Part shown: piece after piece, positions 53,200 to 64,000 of the stretch
Layout: each line of letters opens with the position of its first letter
How positions within the stretch are numbered: the first letter of the stretch is position 1
Assembly (NCBI RefSeq): GCF_020382885.2
Contig: NC_058499.1
Location: 7,983,872-8,047,871 of the forward strand
Reading direction: 5' to 3'
Length of the DNA: 64,000 bases
Source: Scatophagus argus
Taxonomy: Eukaryota > Chordata > Actinopteri > Scatophagidae
The notes under the pieces: model-generated
Seen by the model: the letters and a program-made list of their open reading frames with translations, nothing else
Databases searched by the model: none
Told to the model about the DNA's origin: nothing
Program-made: the position numbers and the translations under genes

Positions 53200-54190
53200 C
53201 CATTAAATATGAACCAGTTAGCACAGTTTGGCACAGGGACTGGATACAGGGACAAACAGTTAGCTTGGCTCTGACCAAAGGTAAAGAAATCCACCTACCA
53301 GCACCTCTAAAGCTAACTAATACTTTAATTATGCTTTGTACACATGAAACAAAAGCGAAAACATCATTTATGGCCTTCATGTCACCTTAAAAGAGAGTCC
53401 GGCTAGTTCTTTTCCATTGTTTCCAGTCTTTATGCTAAGCTAAGCTAACTGCCTGCTGGCCATAGCCTCATATGTAGCACAGAAATGAGAGTGGTATCAA
53501 ATTTTTTGCATAACTCTCAGCAAGAAAGTGAATACTGCAAATAATTTTCCAAAAATGTTGAACTATTCAAGGGAAAAGGGGGGGATCATTGAATACCTTT
53601 AAAGCTCAGCACTTCACCCTTATTTAATCTGTACAAAACACTAACCCTACATGTTGCAGTTTGACTGAGCTTTAGAGATGCTTTTGGACAGAGCCAAGCT
53701 GGCTTCCCTCTGTCATTAGCCAGTTAGCTTAGCTTAGCAAAAAGACTGCAGGAGGGAAAAACTCTGTCCACATATTAAAAATCCACCTACCAGCACCTCT
53801 AAATCTCAAGAATTCACATAGGCCAATGTCTTATTTGTTTAATCCATCCAAAAATCAAAATGCAAAAATGGCAAGTCATAGTTTATTTGAGCCTAGTCTA
53901 TCCCCCCTTAAAATCACATTTTTACTCTTTTTGTTGTCCTACCCTAAAAATGAAAAAAAAAAACATTTGACATGTTAATCCGTGAGCTTTTGAGATTCAG
54001 ACAGGGGGATTTTGTTTATCATCAGACTGTGCCAGACAAACTGTTTTTCCTCATCTACAGTCTTAAAACTTAGTCTAGCTGCTTGCTGTAACCTCATATT
54101 TAGTGTAAAGACACGAGAGAGGTCAGTTTTGTCATATTACTCCAGGCAAGAAGGCACATAAGCGTATTTCCCAAATTGTCATTCATTTAA
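53200..54190. repeat. Cluster of dispersed teleost element copies
   Basis: The block AATCCACCTACCAGCACCTC occurs at about 53288 and 53780 in the same orientation. GCTAAGCTAAGCTAACTGCC (53433) has its inverse TAGCTTAGCTTAGC near 53722, and a third diverged CTGCTTGCTGTAACCTCATA copy lies near 54080. Each copy ends with AAGAAAGTGAATA...TGTTGAACTATTC-like sequence. This is a known kind of percomorph interspersed repeat, here nested or rearranged. Confidence 0.65.
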
Positions 54191-57100
54191 AAAACACCCG
54201 TCCCAATGCTAAAATGTCATCTCAATCAAAAATAACATTTTTTTTTTCCTAGAAGTATCACCACATCAGACTAAAACCTGGCATGATTGTTGTTTGTCAT
54301 GAGTTTGGTCTCTAGTGCGGGACTCTGGTGCTGCCTGGCGGGTGGAGTACCAGAAGACACCCGGGGGTTTCCTCTAAGCTTTGCTGATGCTGTCTCTACA
54401 AAAATATCCCTTTGAACTTCACAAAGTTCACTTGCCAGTTTTTTTCCACCACCGGGTCAATGGTTTGGCTCTGGCTTTCAATGTAACCACACCCTCTGCT
54501 GTTCGTTTGTAGAATGGGCTATCGTGCAGCGACAGGAGAACATGCAGGACAGCTGCCCTCTTCAAACAACAGCAACTTTTGATATACATCTGCACCCAGT
54601 TACCAACACAGAACTCACCAGTCCACATTACACAATATCAAGGAACTCTTTTTCTGTGTCCAACATGACTATGTCTATCAAATTAGACAACTTGCTGAGT
54701 TAACTGCACCCAGAAACTGATTTCATTTGGTGACTTAGATGTTTGTACCCAGTCTCTAGCACCATATGAAATCAGTGTTTTGGGAGGTGGACTATCAGCA
54801 TGTACAGACGTTGTACATGAATGAACTGAAATATGAGATGTTCTTGTAATGCCAAAAAGTAGGTCACATTTGTCTATATTACTGCACTCTCCTGCTTCAT
54901 TCAGTAAGTGATCACAGCTGCTGTCCTGTTTCTTGTTAAATCTTTTTTCTCCCGTTGACTTGCTCATCATGAATCCACTTTCACTGACGGATTCTGGACC
55001 CAGTAGCTTTGTCGTTTAATGCATTTTGGATATTTAAGATAAACTATGTTACCTCTCCCTAACAGTGGCCATAACTGGCAAACAAGCGATATTGGTAAAT
55101 GCGAAAACTGAATGTAATATATTGAGAAGAGTCAACAAAACCATGTCTGGGTAATGATTGCTAACATGAGCCACCAGAGCATACTGGTATTTTCTTGCAA
55201 TAAAAGTGTGAAATTATATTAACATGTTTGTTGCGTTCTTAATAATCATCCAGCTCATGTCATAAATAAAATAACTTACTTGCAATAAAGAGTTTCAGTG
55301 CACCTCCTCTGTTACACTCACTCTGTCAAAACTGGAGAAACTGTTTTATTTCTCAGGGTTTACTTAATGTCTTTTAGCTTCAGCTGAAATCAACTGACAG
55401 AGCAGGATTTAACCCATCTGCCTTCTTCAACCTGACTCTGTAGTTGAAACTGTATTACATAAGAAATGTCTCATCACCTACCGTATTTAATGGAGCAGAT
55501 AAATTTCATTCAAAATGCATTGGGGTTGAGCTTCTTGACCTTGAAAATGGTACTCTACAAAACAATCTCACAACAAAATCCATTTAATACCTGTAACAGA
55601 GCTTTTGATCATACACTTTTCTAAACAGGTTACCCAGTTGTCATGGAACTGTAGATGTTCAAATCAATTTTTTGTCTTTGTTAGCCATCAGGAGCCATTT
55701 GAAAATGGCTTCTCCGTCCTGACTTTATGAAGACACTATAGCAGTGATGTCAGGCACCATATTTCATGTGGCTGACATGTATGTTGATTAAAGTGGAATG
55801 GATGGCCCCTTGGAGGTGATGATGTGCTCATGAAGGACAGAGCAATAGCATCCACAGAGCTCAAATGTCCTGTTTGACAGACGGTCGGGTCGTCCTTTAG
55901 GGGATGGTCAAACAGGTTCACACAGCATCTCTAAACTCTAATCCTTACATGGAGGTAAGAGAAAAGTTTATATCATGTCTTTTGTTTTATCTTAACATGA
56001 TGGTAAAAACCTCAAGAAATTTGGAGGGAATTAATAACACTGTAGTCTCATCTAGTGCTTGACATTTTACATGCATTGCCTTTACATTGAAATTAAAATT
56101 GTTTCTGAGTGGTAGAGAATACATAAGCAATATGAGAAGTTACAGGCAGGTTCCCTTATGTAATATTTATATGAAAACATTCATTTTCATAATATTTAGA
56201 TGCCTGTCTCCAAGTATTCAAATGAGACATTTTAGAAACCAGTATTTTATTTTCTCTCTAATGTCATACAAGTTTATGCTTTTTCTCACTTCTTCCCTGC
56301 AAGTTAGCTCTCATGCATAATGACAGTCATGGCAAAATTAATCCTCAAGGAGGCTGTGGGGGGAAAACAAGCTGTAGGCCCCCACTGACCCCATTTGAAA
56401 GCAAGCACAGTCTATATTTCCTGTCACCATTTGGAGAACATACAGCCTTTATTGCTCAAGCATGTTGACATATTTGTTTAAATATGCTAAGCAGACAGCA
56501 AATGTGACTTTATTACACATACTGTAAAAACAAAGACAACAAAAAATAAGGGTAGCCAAACATAAAAATATAGCTGCTATGTACAGGTAAGTATGAAAAT
56601 AGACACAGGTATTAACAACATTTAGACAATAAACATATAGCAGCTATATACAGGTGGAGTTTACCGTATATTCTACAAGGCTGTGGTTAGTTAGTGTGCA
56701 ATGGGTATCCAAGTAGTGCAAGAGTGCATGAGAGGAAAGACTACTACATATAAATTCTCAATGAGTGACACAATAAATAAATCTATATGCAGAGATCGTA
56801 TGCACATATATTGATGGATACAATGTATGTTCCATATGTCATTTCACTGTGTGGCCCTGAAAACATCCAGTGATCCTCCTTAAGTAGTTAAAAGTAGTCT
56901 AAAAATCTACTAAATGCTTCTGAATTCATTTAATACCACCTTCATTCTAGACATATTATATGATAGTTACACTCAAACAATGTCATTGCAATTTTCATTC
57001 AAGGTATTACCTTCTTATTAAAGATGAATTGGAATGAAAGTTAACCAAAATATATCCACCAGTCATTTTTCATCATCAATTAATTCTGTTACATATTAAG

Positions 57101-57644
57101 TTTTGCTGATGAACAACTTGGTCTGTAAAATCAGACATTAAATTTGAAGTGATATTTTAAAAAAGGAGGAGAGGAGCAAATCTTCACATTTAGTGAGCTG
57201 AAACAAGAGGAATACCTTTCGGTTGATCAAGAAATTGATTTATTGATTCATTGTTACAACACTACTGCATACAAGATATTAAAACTGAATTTTTGCTTTT
57301 GTATACCCAGTATCACTTCTATTTTCTGTATCTTATCTAAACTGTATGGGACAAGAAAATAAAGAATAAATGTAATCTTCCCAGTGTCATGCAAAACAAA
57401 ATTCCTGTTTCTGCACTGCATTAATAGCTCATATTTTATGAGGTCCACTATTGTTCAGCTGTTTGATAACATGCACTCTGTCTGTAAATCATAATATGTT
57501 GAACGGTTTGCTTTGTACCTTTTTTCCCCCCGCGGGTAAAGAAAAAAGACATGATTAGGCTACATTCAAGGTCCCTCTGCAGAAGATTCAGAGGCCCCTC
57601 CCACCTCATGATAGCCTAGCAGCGGAGCTCTGGGACCTCTCCTG

Positions 57645-57661
57645 ATTGGTCGATTTCCAAT
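57645..57661. promoter_or_regulatory. Facing CCAAT boxes upstream of net1
   Basis: ATTGG at 57645-57649 (inverted CCAAT) and CCAAT at 57657-57661, about 170 bp before the net1 start codon in a GC-richer stretch. Probable NF-Y promoter sites. Confidence 0.45.
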
Positions 57662-57829
57662 ATTCCGCCATATTCAAACTTCCGCCGTGGTGTGTGTTCT
57701 GTTGTCATCGATCTTCTGCTTTCTTTGTACAAATTGGGACAGTTTTCACTCGTCTGCGTTTTATCGTTTGTTCGCTTAGCCATAACTTCGTCTCGGTTTA
57801 GCCGATTTCAAAATAAAGCCTTCTGCAAA

Positions 57830-60800
57830 ATGGAAGAAAATGAAGAATTAAGCGGCGGGACCACGGACAACAAAAAGCATAAACTGCGTAGGATGTCATC
57901 TAGGACGTCCATTACCAGTGTCATAAGCGCTGCAGAGCCCTCTCCACAAACACTCCGGAGAAACAATTCAAAGAAGTGAGTAGATCGGGTCACAATTGTG
58001 ACATCGTTATGTGTAAATATTTATTTCGACTCTCTGTTTGAAATGTAATGGACCTCTAGCACATTTCGAGCTAGCGTCACCTCGTTAGCCTCCTGAGACG
58101 GGCAGGGCTGGTATTGTAACTGGCAAACGATGATTTCAAGTGCACATCGGAATCCATAGTTTTGAACGATGTGACCACGATTTGCCAAGCATTAAACTGC
58201 GTTTGGGTAATAAACGTCTGTATTTCCCAGGTTGTTTTCTTCTGCACTCAAGCAAAGAAAAAAAAAGTTAGATATTTGATTATTATTGGGTAGAGTCTTA
58301 ATGTCCGCGGTTGGCAACAGTTGAGTGAATCAAGATGAAGATGAAAGATGAAAGTGAAACAATAATGTCATGGTCTTTTTTTTTTTTTTAAACTCACCCC
58401 TTTGCTATAAGAAGGCCACGTCTGCGTAGTTAAACCCGTACTGCACCTATATTTGTTATCATTTAGATTTGCAAAATGCAAATGTAGACTAGCCTGAAAA
58501 AATACAGAATGTAGTATTTCATACTTACAGAATGTCACTAATAATATAAGAAAAATTTAACTTACATGATTATTATCTTGTAATGACTTCTCTGTTTTCT
58601 TAGCCTTCTATAAACATATCTCAGTTACTTCGCTTGCAATCTGTTTCTTGGATTCTTTACTCTCATGCACGATTCTGTAGTTTCCAACATGACCTGAATG
58701 CAGGATTACAGAAAGTATTGTATAGTGTTATCAGCTGACCTCGGCCTTGACAGCATCTTAAGGGCATCCTTCACTATGAAGACCACACTGTAACTCTCTG
58801 TGGCTGCTCTGTTTTGTCACCAGCAGCAGAGAGCACTGCAGCTGCTTATATGCTTTTAAATCTCAACATCCTTCAGCTGTAATCCACAAGGTTTCATACA
58901 TAACAGTGACTTGAACATAGATGGCTTTAAAAAAGGCATCCATCCTATTAACAGAGATGTAATGGTTCCAGCTTCCATTATCTGTATGATTCTGTTCCTC
59001 TTTGACAATAAAATAAAAACATCCTTAGCAGAGTATTTACCATATAGGCAGAAAAAAAGTTGTAAGATATATGCACCTAGTTTTCATTGTGTTGATTGTT
59101 CTTTATTTTTCTCTCTTCCTGCAGACCTCCACTACAGAGAGTAAGCTCCTTCACTTTCCTCACTCCTGGGACTCCATGGGACTTCAGTCTAGTGAGTGAA
59201 TGTAGAAAACATATCATCTGTTAAAATAAAAGCATGACCACCATGAGCCATACATGTGACTGTTTATTCATATAGTATGGTTTATATTTATATTTATTTT
59301 GTTTATATTTATATTTATTTTGTTTATATTTATATTTATTTTGTTAAGAAACTGGGCTGATACTGGGACCGGGGAAACTAATTTCGTTCCACTCATGTTT
59401 TACGTGTGTGAAATGACAATAAAGCTCCTTGAATCCTTGAATCCTAGTAGAGATGCCACTACACGTGTGTAACTTGTTTGTATTCTTATGTTGCTTTAGA
59501 AGAGAAAACGCAAAGAGAAAGAGGATGACACAGTCAGTCTTTCCAGCTTCGACCTCAAGGTGAGAATCACGGCAGTGCACTGTAGCGTCTAGTGTAGCAC
59601 GCTTGAACATCTCTTCACAGCAAATTTTAATCTTTCTGCATGACCTCAGCATAATCAAACAATCCTTTAGATTGGCTTTGTCCATCTGAAGAAATGATAA
59701 TGGTGAACTCTGAGCCACGGTATCCCTCAGCATGATCACAGTCTCTTGGCTCGGTGAAAGTGGTTTAATACACATTCTCTACAACGACCTCAACAAATTA
59801 CATTTCCACTTTGACACTGCAATAATAAACTTAAAAAAACAAGTCAACTAAAAGAGTGTAATAAAACAATGAAGAAAATGGCTAATCTCATCTAATTTTT
59901 GCAGCATTTTTATGAGGTGTTGAACAAAATGAGTTGATTTAAGTTTTATTTACAATGAGGACCTTCCATTAAACAATACAGTATTACTTGATATTGTTAC
60001 ACCATTACACTCTACACCTCAGTATAACTGGGTGGAACTGAAGACATTTTGTTTGCTTGATTCCCAGGAGCCCAGTAACAAGCGTGTGCGGTCGCTGGCC
60101 AAAGTTTCATCCCTTGTCAACTTGATATCTCCCTCAAAGAATGGAGCAGTGCGTCGCTTTGGCCAATCCATCCAGGTAAATGTGATACTCTTGTGACAAA
60201 TTTACAAAGTAGAAATTTCAATGAGTGGAATTTGTGTTTGACTGTAAAATACTTGCCTTTCCTAGTCAATGTCATTACGTGGTGATACCAAGTCACCAGG
60301 GATGTCCCTCAAAGCCAGCAGCAAGACAGCAGGTCCCACTCCCACTAAGCGCAGAAATAGTACGCTGTGGTCGGAGACACTGGACGTCCATCAGAAGAGT
60401 ACATTCTCTGCCAAAGAGATCAAGAGACAAGAGGTTTCTGCCCTTTGGTGTTTTTACAATCACGTTAAAAGTACAGAGTAGAAAAATTAACTTCTGCTGC
60501 CATCGCATCTCTTGTGTTTCTTTTTTAGGCAATTTATGAGCTTTACAGGGGAGAGCAGGATCTCATCGAAGATCTCAAACTTGTACGAAAGGTTAGAACA
60601 TTTTCATTTAAAATATACAAAGAATTTCAAAGTGTTTATGCTCCCTTTGTGCTCACACTGCTGCTTTTTTACATTTAGGCTTACCATGATTCAATGCTAA
60701 AACTCTCCATTATGACAGAGGATGAGCTAGCTCATATATTTGGGGACCTGGATGCATACATCCCCTTACATGAAGGTTTGTTACCTTTTTGGACTTGAAC

Positions 60801-62664
60801 TGTCAACCGTGACTTGAACTCAACAATGTTAACTGTCTCTGCTTGTTAACAAGTGTTTCTGACTCTGTGTACTTTTTTTCCCAGACTTATTGATGAAATT
60901 GACAGAGGGAACTGGCCCTGATGGAACAGTAGCTCAGATTGGGCAGATAGTTATAGAATGGGTAAGTATGGTAGCATAAAAACACTTTTTTACTGTGTTA
61001 TGAGAGTGTATATGTTGGTGTTCACCTTACATCCATTATCTTCAGTTATTACCAGTTTCAGCACGTAAAAACTGTTTCTGTACCTCTGCAGCTGCCTGGA
61101 CTGAATGCTTACAAGGACTACTGCAGCAACCAGTTTGCAGCCAAAGCCTTGCTGGACCTGAAAAAGCAGGACAGGCAGGTGCAGGACTTCCTGCAGCGCT
61201 GCCTGGAGTCCCCCTTCAGCAGGAAGCTGGACCTCTGGAGCTTCCTGGACATCCCACGTTCACGCCTTGTGAAGTACCCACTGCTGCTGCGAGAGATCCT
61301 CAGACACACTCCTCCTGACCACTCAGATGTAGCCAACCTGGAGAGAGCTGTATGCTATCCATATTACGTACTTTTGCAGTCACAGTCTTGTCGCTTGTAT
61401 TTAGCTGTTCACTCTGATAAATAACTCTGCTATTATTTAGTGTTGGTTTTTTTGTTTGTTTTGTTGTGGGGTTTTTTTCCCAATTGCACAACTGACAAAT
61501 TGTTTCTTTAATTATCCAGATCACTATAATCCAGGAGATTCTGTCTGATATCAACATTAGTAAAGGGGAGTCTGAGTGCCAGTATTATATAGACAAACTG
61601 GAGTATCTTGATGATAAGCAGCGGGACCCTCTCATAGACAACTGTAAGACCCTGCTTTGTCATGGTGAGCTGCGAAACAAGAGTGGCTCGGTGAGAATTA
61701 CTATTACTCTCCATACTATCATCATCTGTATGCAAGAAAATTATCTACATTTTGTTTGTCTTGTATTAAAATAAATTTCATTCTCTAACAATGTCTTACT
61801 TCACAGAGGCTGCATGTGTTCCTCTTCTCGGAGCTCTTGGTTCTGACCCGACCGGTGACGCGGAATGACAGGAGCTGCTTCCAGGTTTATCGACAGCCCA
61901 TCCCAGTTCGGGACTTGGCTCTAGAGGACCTGCAGGATGGAGAGACCCGCATGGGTGGGTCCTTCAGAGGGGCTTTCACCAATGTAGAGAAAGGTGGGTT
62001 GAGTTGAGTTGCGCTCCACCTGCTGGCTGAGCGTCTGCAGTGTCTCGGTTATGATGAGGCATTTTCTCTTAACATTTCTGTTACTCATTAATTGAGAGGA
62101 ATTTTTTTTTTTTAAGTGTTTGGTCGTGACTTTTCATAGGTTCAAGTTAAACATTATTCACAATTATTTACTGAGTATATGAACAGTATTGACAGTACCG
62201 GTACCAGAGTCCAAAATCCTGATAGCATGGAGAAAGAAACTTTTGAAACAAGTGCCATTAAACCAGATTTTTGTATCTTAGACTTTGCTGCCTTAGAGGC
62301 TCAGGTTGACTCTATTTTCTTTTCTTTCCCTCTAGCTAAGAATATTTTTCGTGTGAGTTCTGTGGATCCATCCCATGGTCAGTCCCACACCCTGCATGCC
62401 AACGATGTCTACCACAAACAGCAGTGGCTCAACAGCCTTCGCACTGCGATGGCCCAGCAACAGAGGGCTCCACCTCTTCAGAAAAGAGAAGCTGTCAGAG
62501 CCAAGCGTCATTCCTCCACTATCTCAGCCACGATCCATGACAGGGAGACAGATGAGAACTGTCCACCTGTCTGTGGCCCTAAACTCAGGCCTCAGACACT
62601 CTCCAAAACCAGACTAGACCAGAGGTTACAAGGCTCGCTAAAGAGGAAGGAGACCGGAGTGTAG
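57830..62664 (+). CDS. net1: Neuroepithelial cell-transforming gene 1 protein (Rho GEF)
   Basis: Twelve exons: 57830-57975, 59125-59191, 59500-59559, 60068-60175, 60266-60433, 60529-60591, 60679-60775, 60885-60961, 61092-61349, 61520-61690, 61807-61993, 62336-62664; total 1731 nt, 576 aa. The N-terminus carries SSFTFLTPGTPWDFSL, then KRKRKEKEDD and EPSNKRVR, two basic nuclear-localisation signals as in NET1. The DH domain starts at about residue 184 (AIYELYRGEQDLIEDL) and includes SRLVKYPLLLREILRHTP; the PH domain spans about 390-510 (CHGELRNKSGSRLHVFLFSELLVLTRPV; NDVYHKQQWLNSLR). It activates RhoA and is held in the nucleus. It ends KRKETGV, a class I PDZ ligand (human ends ETLV). The N-terminal motif and PDZ tail separate it from ARHGEF3. 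Confidence 0.96.
59281..59343. repeat. Three perfect copies of a 21-bp tandem unit
   Basis: Unit begins TTTATATTTATATTT and ends ATTTTG, at 59281-59301, 59302-59322 and 59323-59343, inside net1 intron 2, directly before a LINE-type tail. Confidence 0.95.
59345..59448 (+). repeat. LINE 3'-end fragment in net1 intron 2
   Basis: Sequence ACTAATTTCGTTCCACTC, then GTGAAATGACAATAAAGCTCC ending in short TTGAATCC units, a layout common to L2/CR1-like LINE 3' ends in fish. The AATAAA within it lies in the intron and is not the net1 signal. Confidence 0.6.
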
Positions 62665-63209
62665 ACATTTACCCAAGAGTTCAAGGTTTCCTCTCAGACA
62701 GGCACATGTACACAACATGTGTCCTGTTTGGTCACACGTGTCTGTTTGTGAATATACAGGCAACCGCTGTCTTTGTGCTTTTGCTTTGTCTTTGTAGCTG
62801 CACTGAAGAACCCTTTTTCAATCATTTCCGTCCAAATGTATATGAAATTTTAGTCTATACAAAGTGTAATTGGTTTACAAAAGAAAATGACGTGACAGTG
62901 TTGCTGAAATGTATGTTTATACCAGTTAAATGTGTGTGGAATTAGGGTTTTATGTGTCTACCTAAATTAAAACAACTTTAGACCACTTGTAGCTCATGAA
63001 ATTTAGCATCATTGTTCATTCCAGTGTTGACACATTTAAACTTTCTTTGTTTTGTTTTGTTTTCTTTTTTTGCTGTAATCAAAATGTCATAGCCTCAATA
63101 TTATAAGCATCATGTGTGCAGTTGTGAGTGTTATCTGTGCCAGGATAAGGGATCAAGAAACTGGGAAAGTGCGATGGCCTCAGCTTCAGCGAGTCTAAAA
63201 ATGTTTGCG

Positions 63210-63215
63210 AATAAA
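63210..63215 (+). terminator. Candidate net1 poly(A) signal
   Basis: AATAAA about 545 bases past the stop; another AATAAA follows at 63333-63338 after an A-run. Either or both may be used. Confidence 0.5.
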
Positions 63216-63344
63216 AGTGACTTAATGAGCAGAACATGATTAATAATACTGACCATAGAGACCATAAGGTAAAACTTTTAAACAATCAAAGGAATCTAGA
63301 TGTATTTAGTTGTTACTGGAAAAAAAAAAAACAATAAACCATTT

Positions 63345-64000
63345 GGATTGTACTTCTAAAGGAGTCCTGAGTATGATTGGCGATGAGAGATTATATGCAA
63401 CACCACACGAACATCCTCTTGGTTGTACTTTGACATCTTAGTCATTTCCTTTTTGTTCAACAGTGTGTTGCAATGTTTGTCAAGCAAACAGAAGCTGAAA
63501 AACTGATGCTTGCTCATTTCTACTTCGAAAAGAAATATATCCATGATGTTTTGTGAATTTTCAGTTCAAAATTATACAATGAAGGCAGTAAGCTCTTTAA
63601 AAAGGTCTTGGTTGAAGCTTTTTACTGTCTGAAAATACTAAAAACAACAAAAAAGACAGTTGCACTAGTACATTATTTTCAGTTGAGGTTTTATACCTTT
63701 TCACTGTAGTTCTTATCAAAAGCAGATTGTTTGGTGAGCTTTATTGATATAAGAGCTTTATCCACCATCCATCAAGTTTGTGGTTTGAAAGAATTTGAAT
63801 ACTAAAGAACGGCATACAAAATGATTTGCATCGTTGCTTTTACATACCAGCCATGGTAGATTTACTTGTAGGTAAACTATATTTAAAATGTTTGCTGTTG
63901 AGCTTGCACTTGTACTCGCTGTAAAGCTGATAATTATCAACATTTGGTGGTTTTATCAGGAAGTAAGAGGACTAAAGGAACCAAAAGCAAAGAAAGAGGA
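63345..64000. other. net1 downstream flank
   Basis: AT-rich sequence with no recognisable exon up to the window end. Confidence 0.5.

Larger units (their letters stand above)
44578..57600. other. Long stretch without recognisable exons, between chchd3-like gene and net1
   Basis: About 13 kb. It should hold the 3' exons of the chchd3-like gene, but none with a CHCH pattern was recognised. A possible phase-0 exon lies at 46644-46712. Contents otherwise: a CTCF-like site near 45430, a LINE 3'-tail-like segment (45868-45960), microsatellites (CA 49190-49221; GA 50119-50143 and 50380-50446), a 26-bp palindrome (51234-51259) and several copies of a dispersed GCTAAGCTAAGCTAAC-bearing element (48640-48740, 53200-54190). 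Confidence 0.55.

Noticed and set aside
59403-59425. AATAAA as a net1 poly(A) site
   Set aside because: Lies in intron 2 within a LINE tail, with ten coding exons downstream.

Overview
The window is vertebrate, almost certainly a percomorph-type teleost. Its genes are split by short GT-AG introns, the encoded proteins are close to fish and human orthologues, and the spacers carry teleost interspersed repeats (tRNA-headed SINEs, LINE 3' tails, a dispersed element rich in GCTAAGCTAAGCTAAC) and many CA/TG, GA and TA microsatellites. Seven protein-coding genes could be assembled by joining exons. The first 16 kb holds none that I recognise.

Layout. 1-16140: gene-poor spacer with a SINE-type copy, a perfect hairpin and a CTCF-like site. 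16585-19473 (+): tmpo (LAP2), an inner-nuclear-membrane LEM protein. 24530-27518 (+): an LDH-B-type lactate dehydrogenase of 334 residues, probably the teleost ldhbb/ldhc form. 28740-29947 (-): a spexin neuropeptide precursor in five short exons (four coding), easily missed because no exon exceeds 100 bp. 32386-34145 (-): golt1b, a Golgi SFT2/GOT1 membrane protein. 35297-38749 (+): slc35b4, a nucleotide-sugar transporter. 40794-44577 (+): the N-terminal 530 codons of a chchd3 (MIC19)-like gene with a very large proline-rich exon; its CHCH exons were not found. 57830-62664 (+): net1, a RhoA guanine-nucleotide exchange factor with DH and PH domains. 62665-64000: net1 3' UTR and flank.

These genes do not form one pathway; the links are syntenic. 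golt1b-spx-ldhb is the same block, with the same relative orientations, as human 12p12 (without gys2). slc35b4 and chchd3 are neighbours on human 7q33. tmpo and net1 come from other human regions (12q23 and 10p15). The window therefore joins several ancestral blocks, with one junction in the 1.15 kb divergent promoter between golt1b and slc35b4.

Most worth a second look: (1) the spexin copy, whose mature peptide has Ile for Met at position 7 and whose processing site reads Gly-His-Arg instead of Gly-Arg-Arg; (2) the chchd3-like gene, with about 370 residues of Pro/Val/Glu-rich sequence, a doubtful 15-nt microexon, a TG-repeat splice acceptor and no visible CHCH domain; (3) a weak GTTTCT donor in net1 that could give a truncated product; (4) paired CCAAT boxes with a CHR-like element upstream of tmpo; (5) a perfect 20-bp-arm hairpin at 4219-4266.
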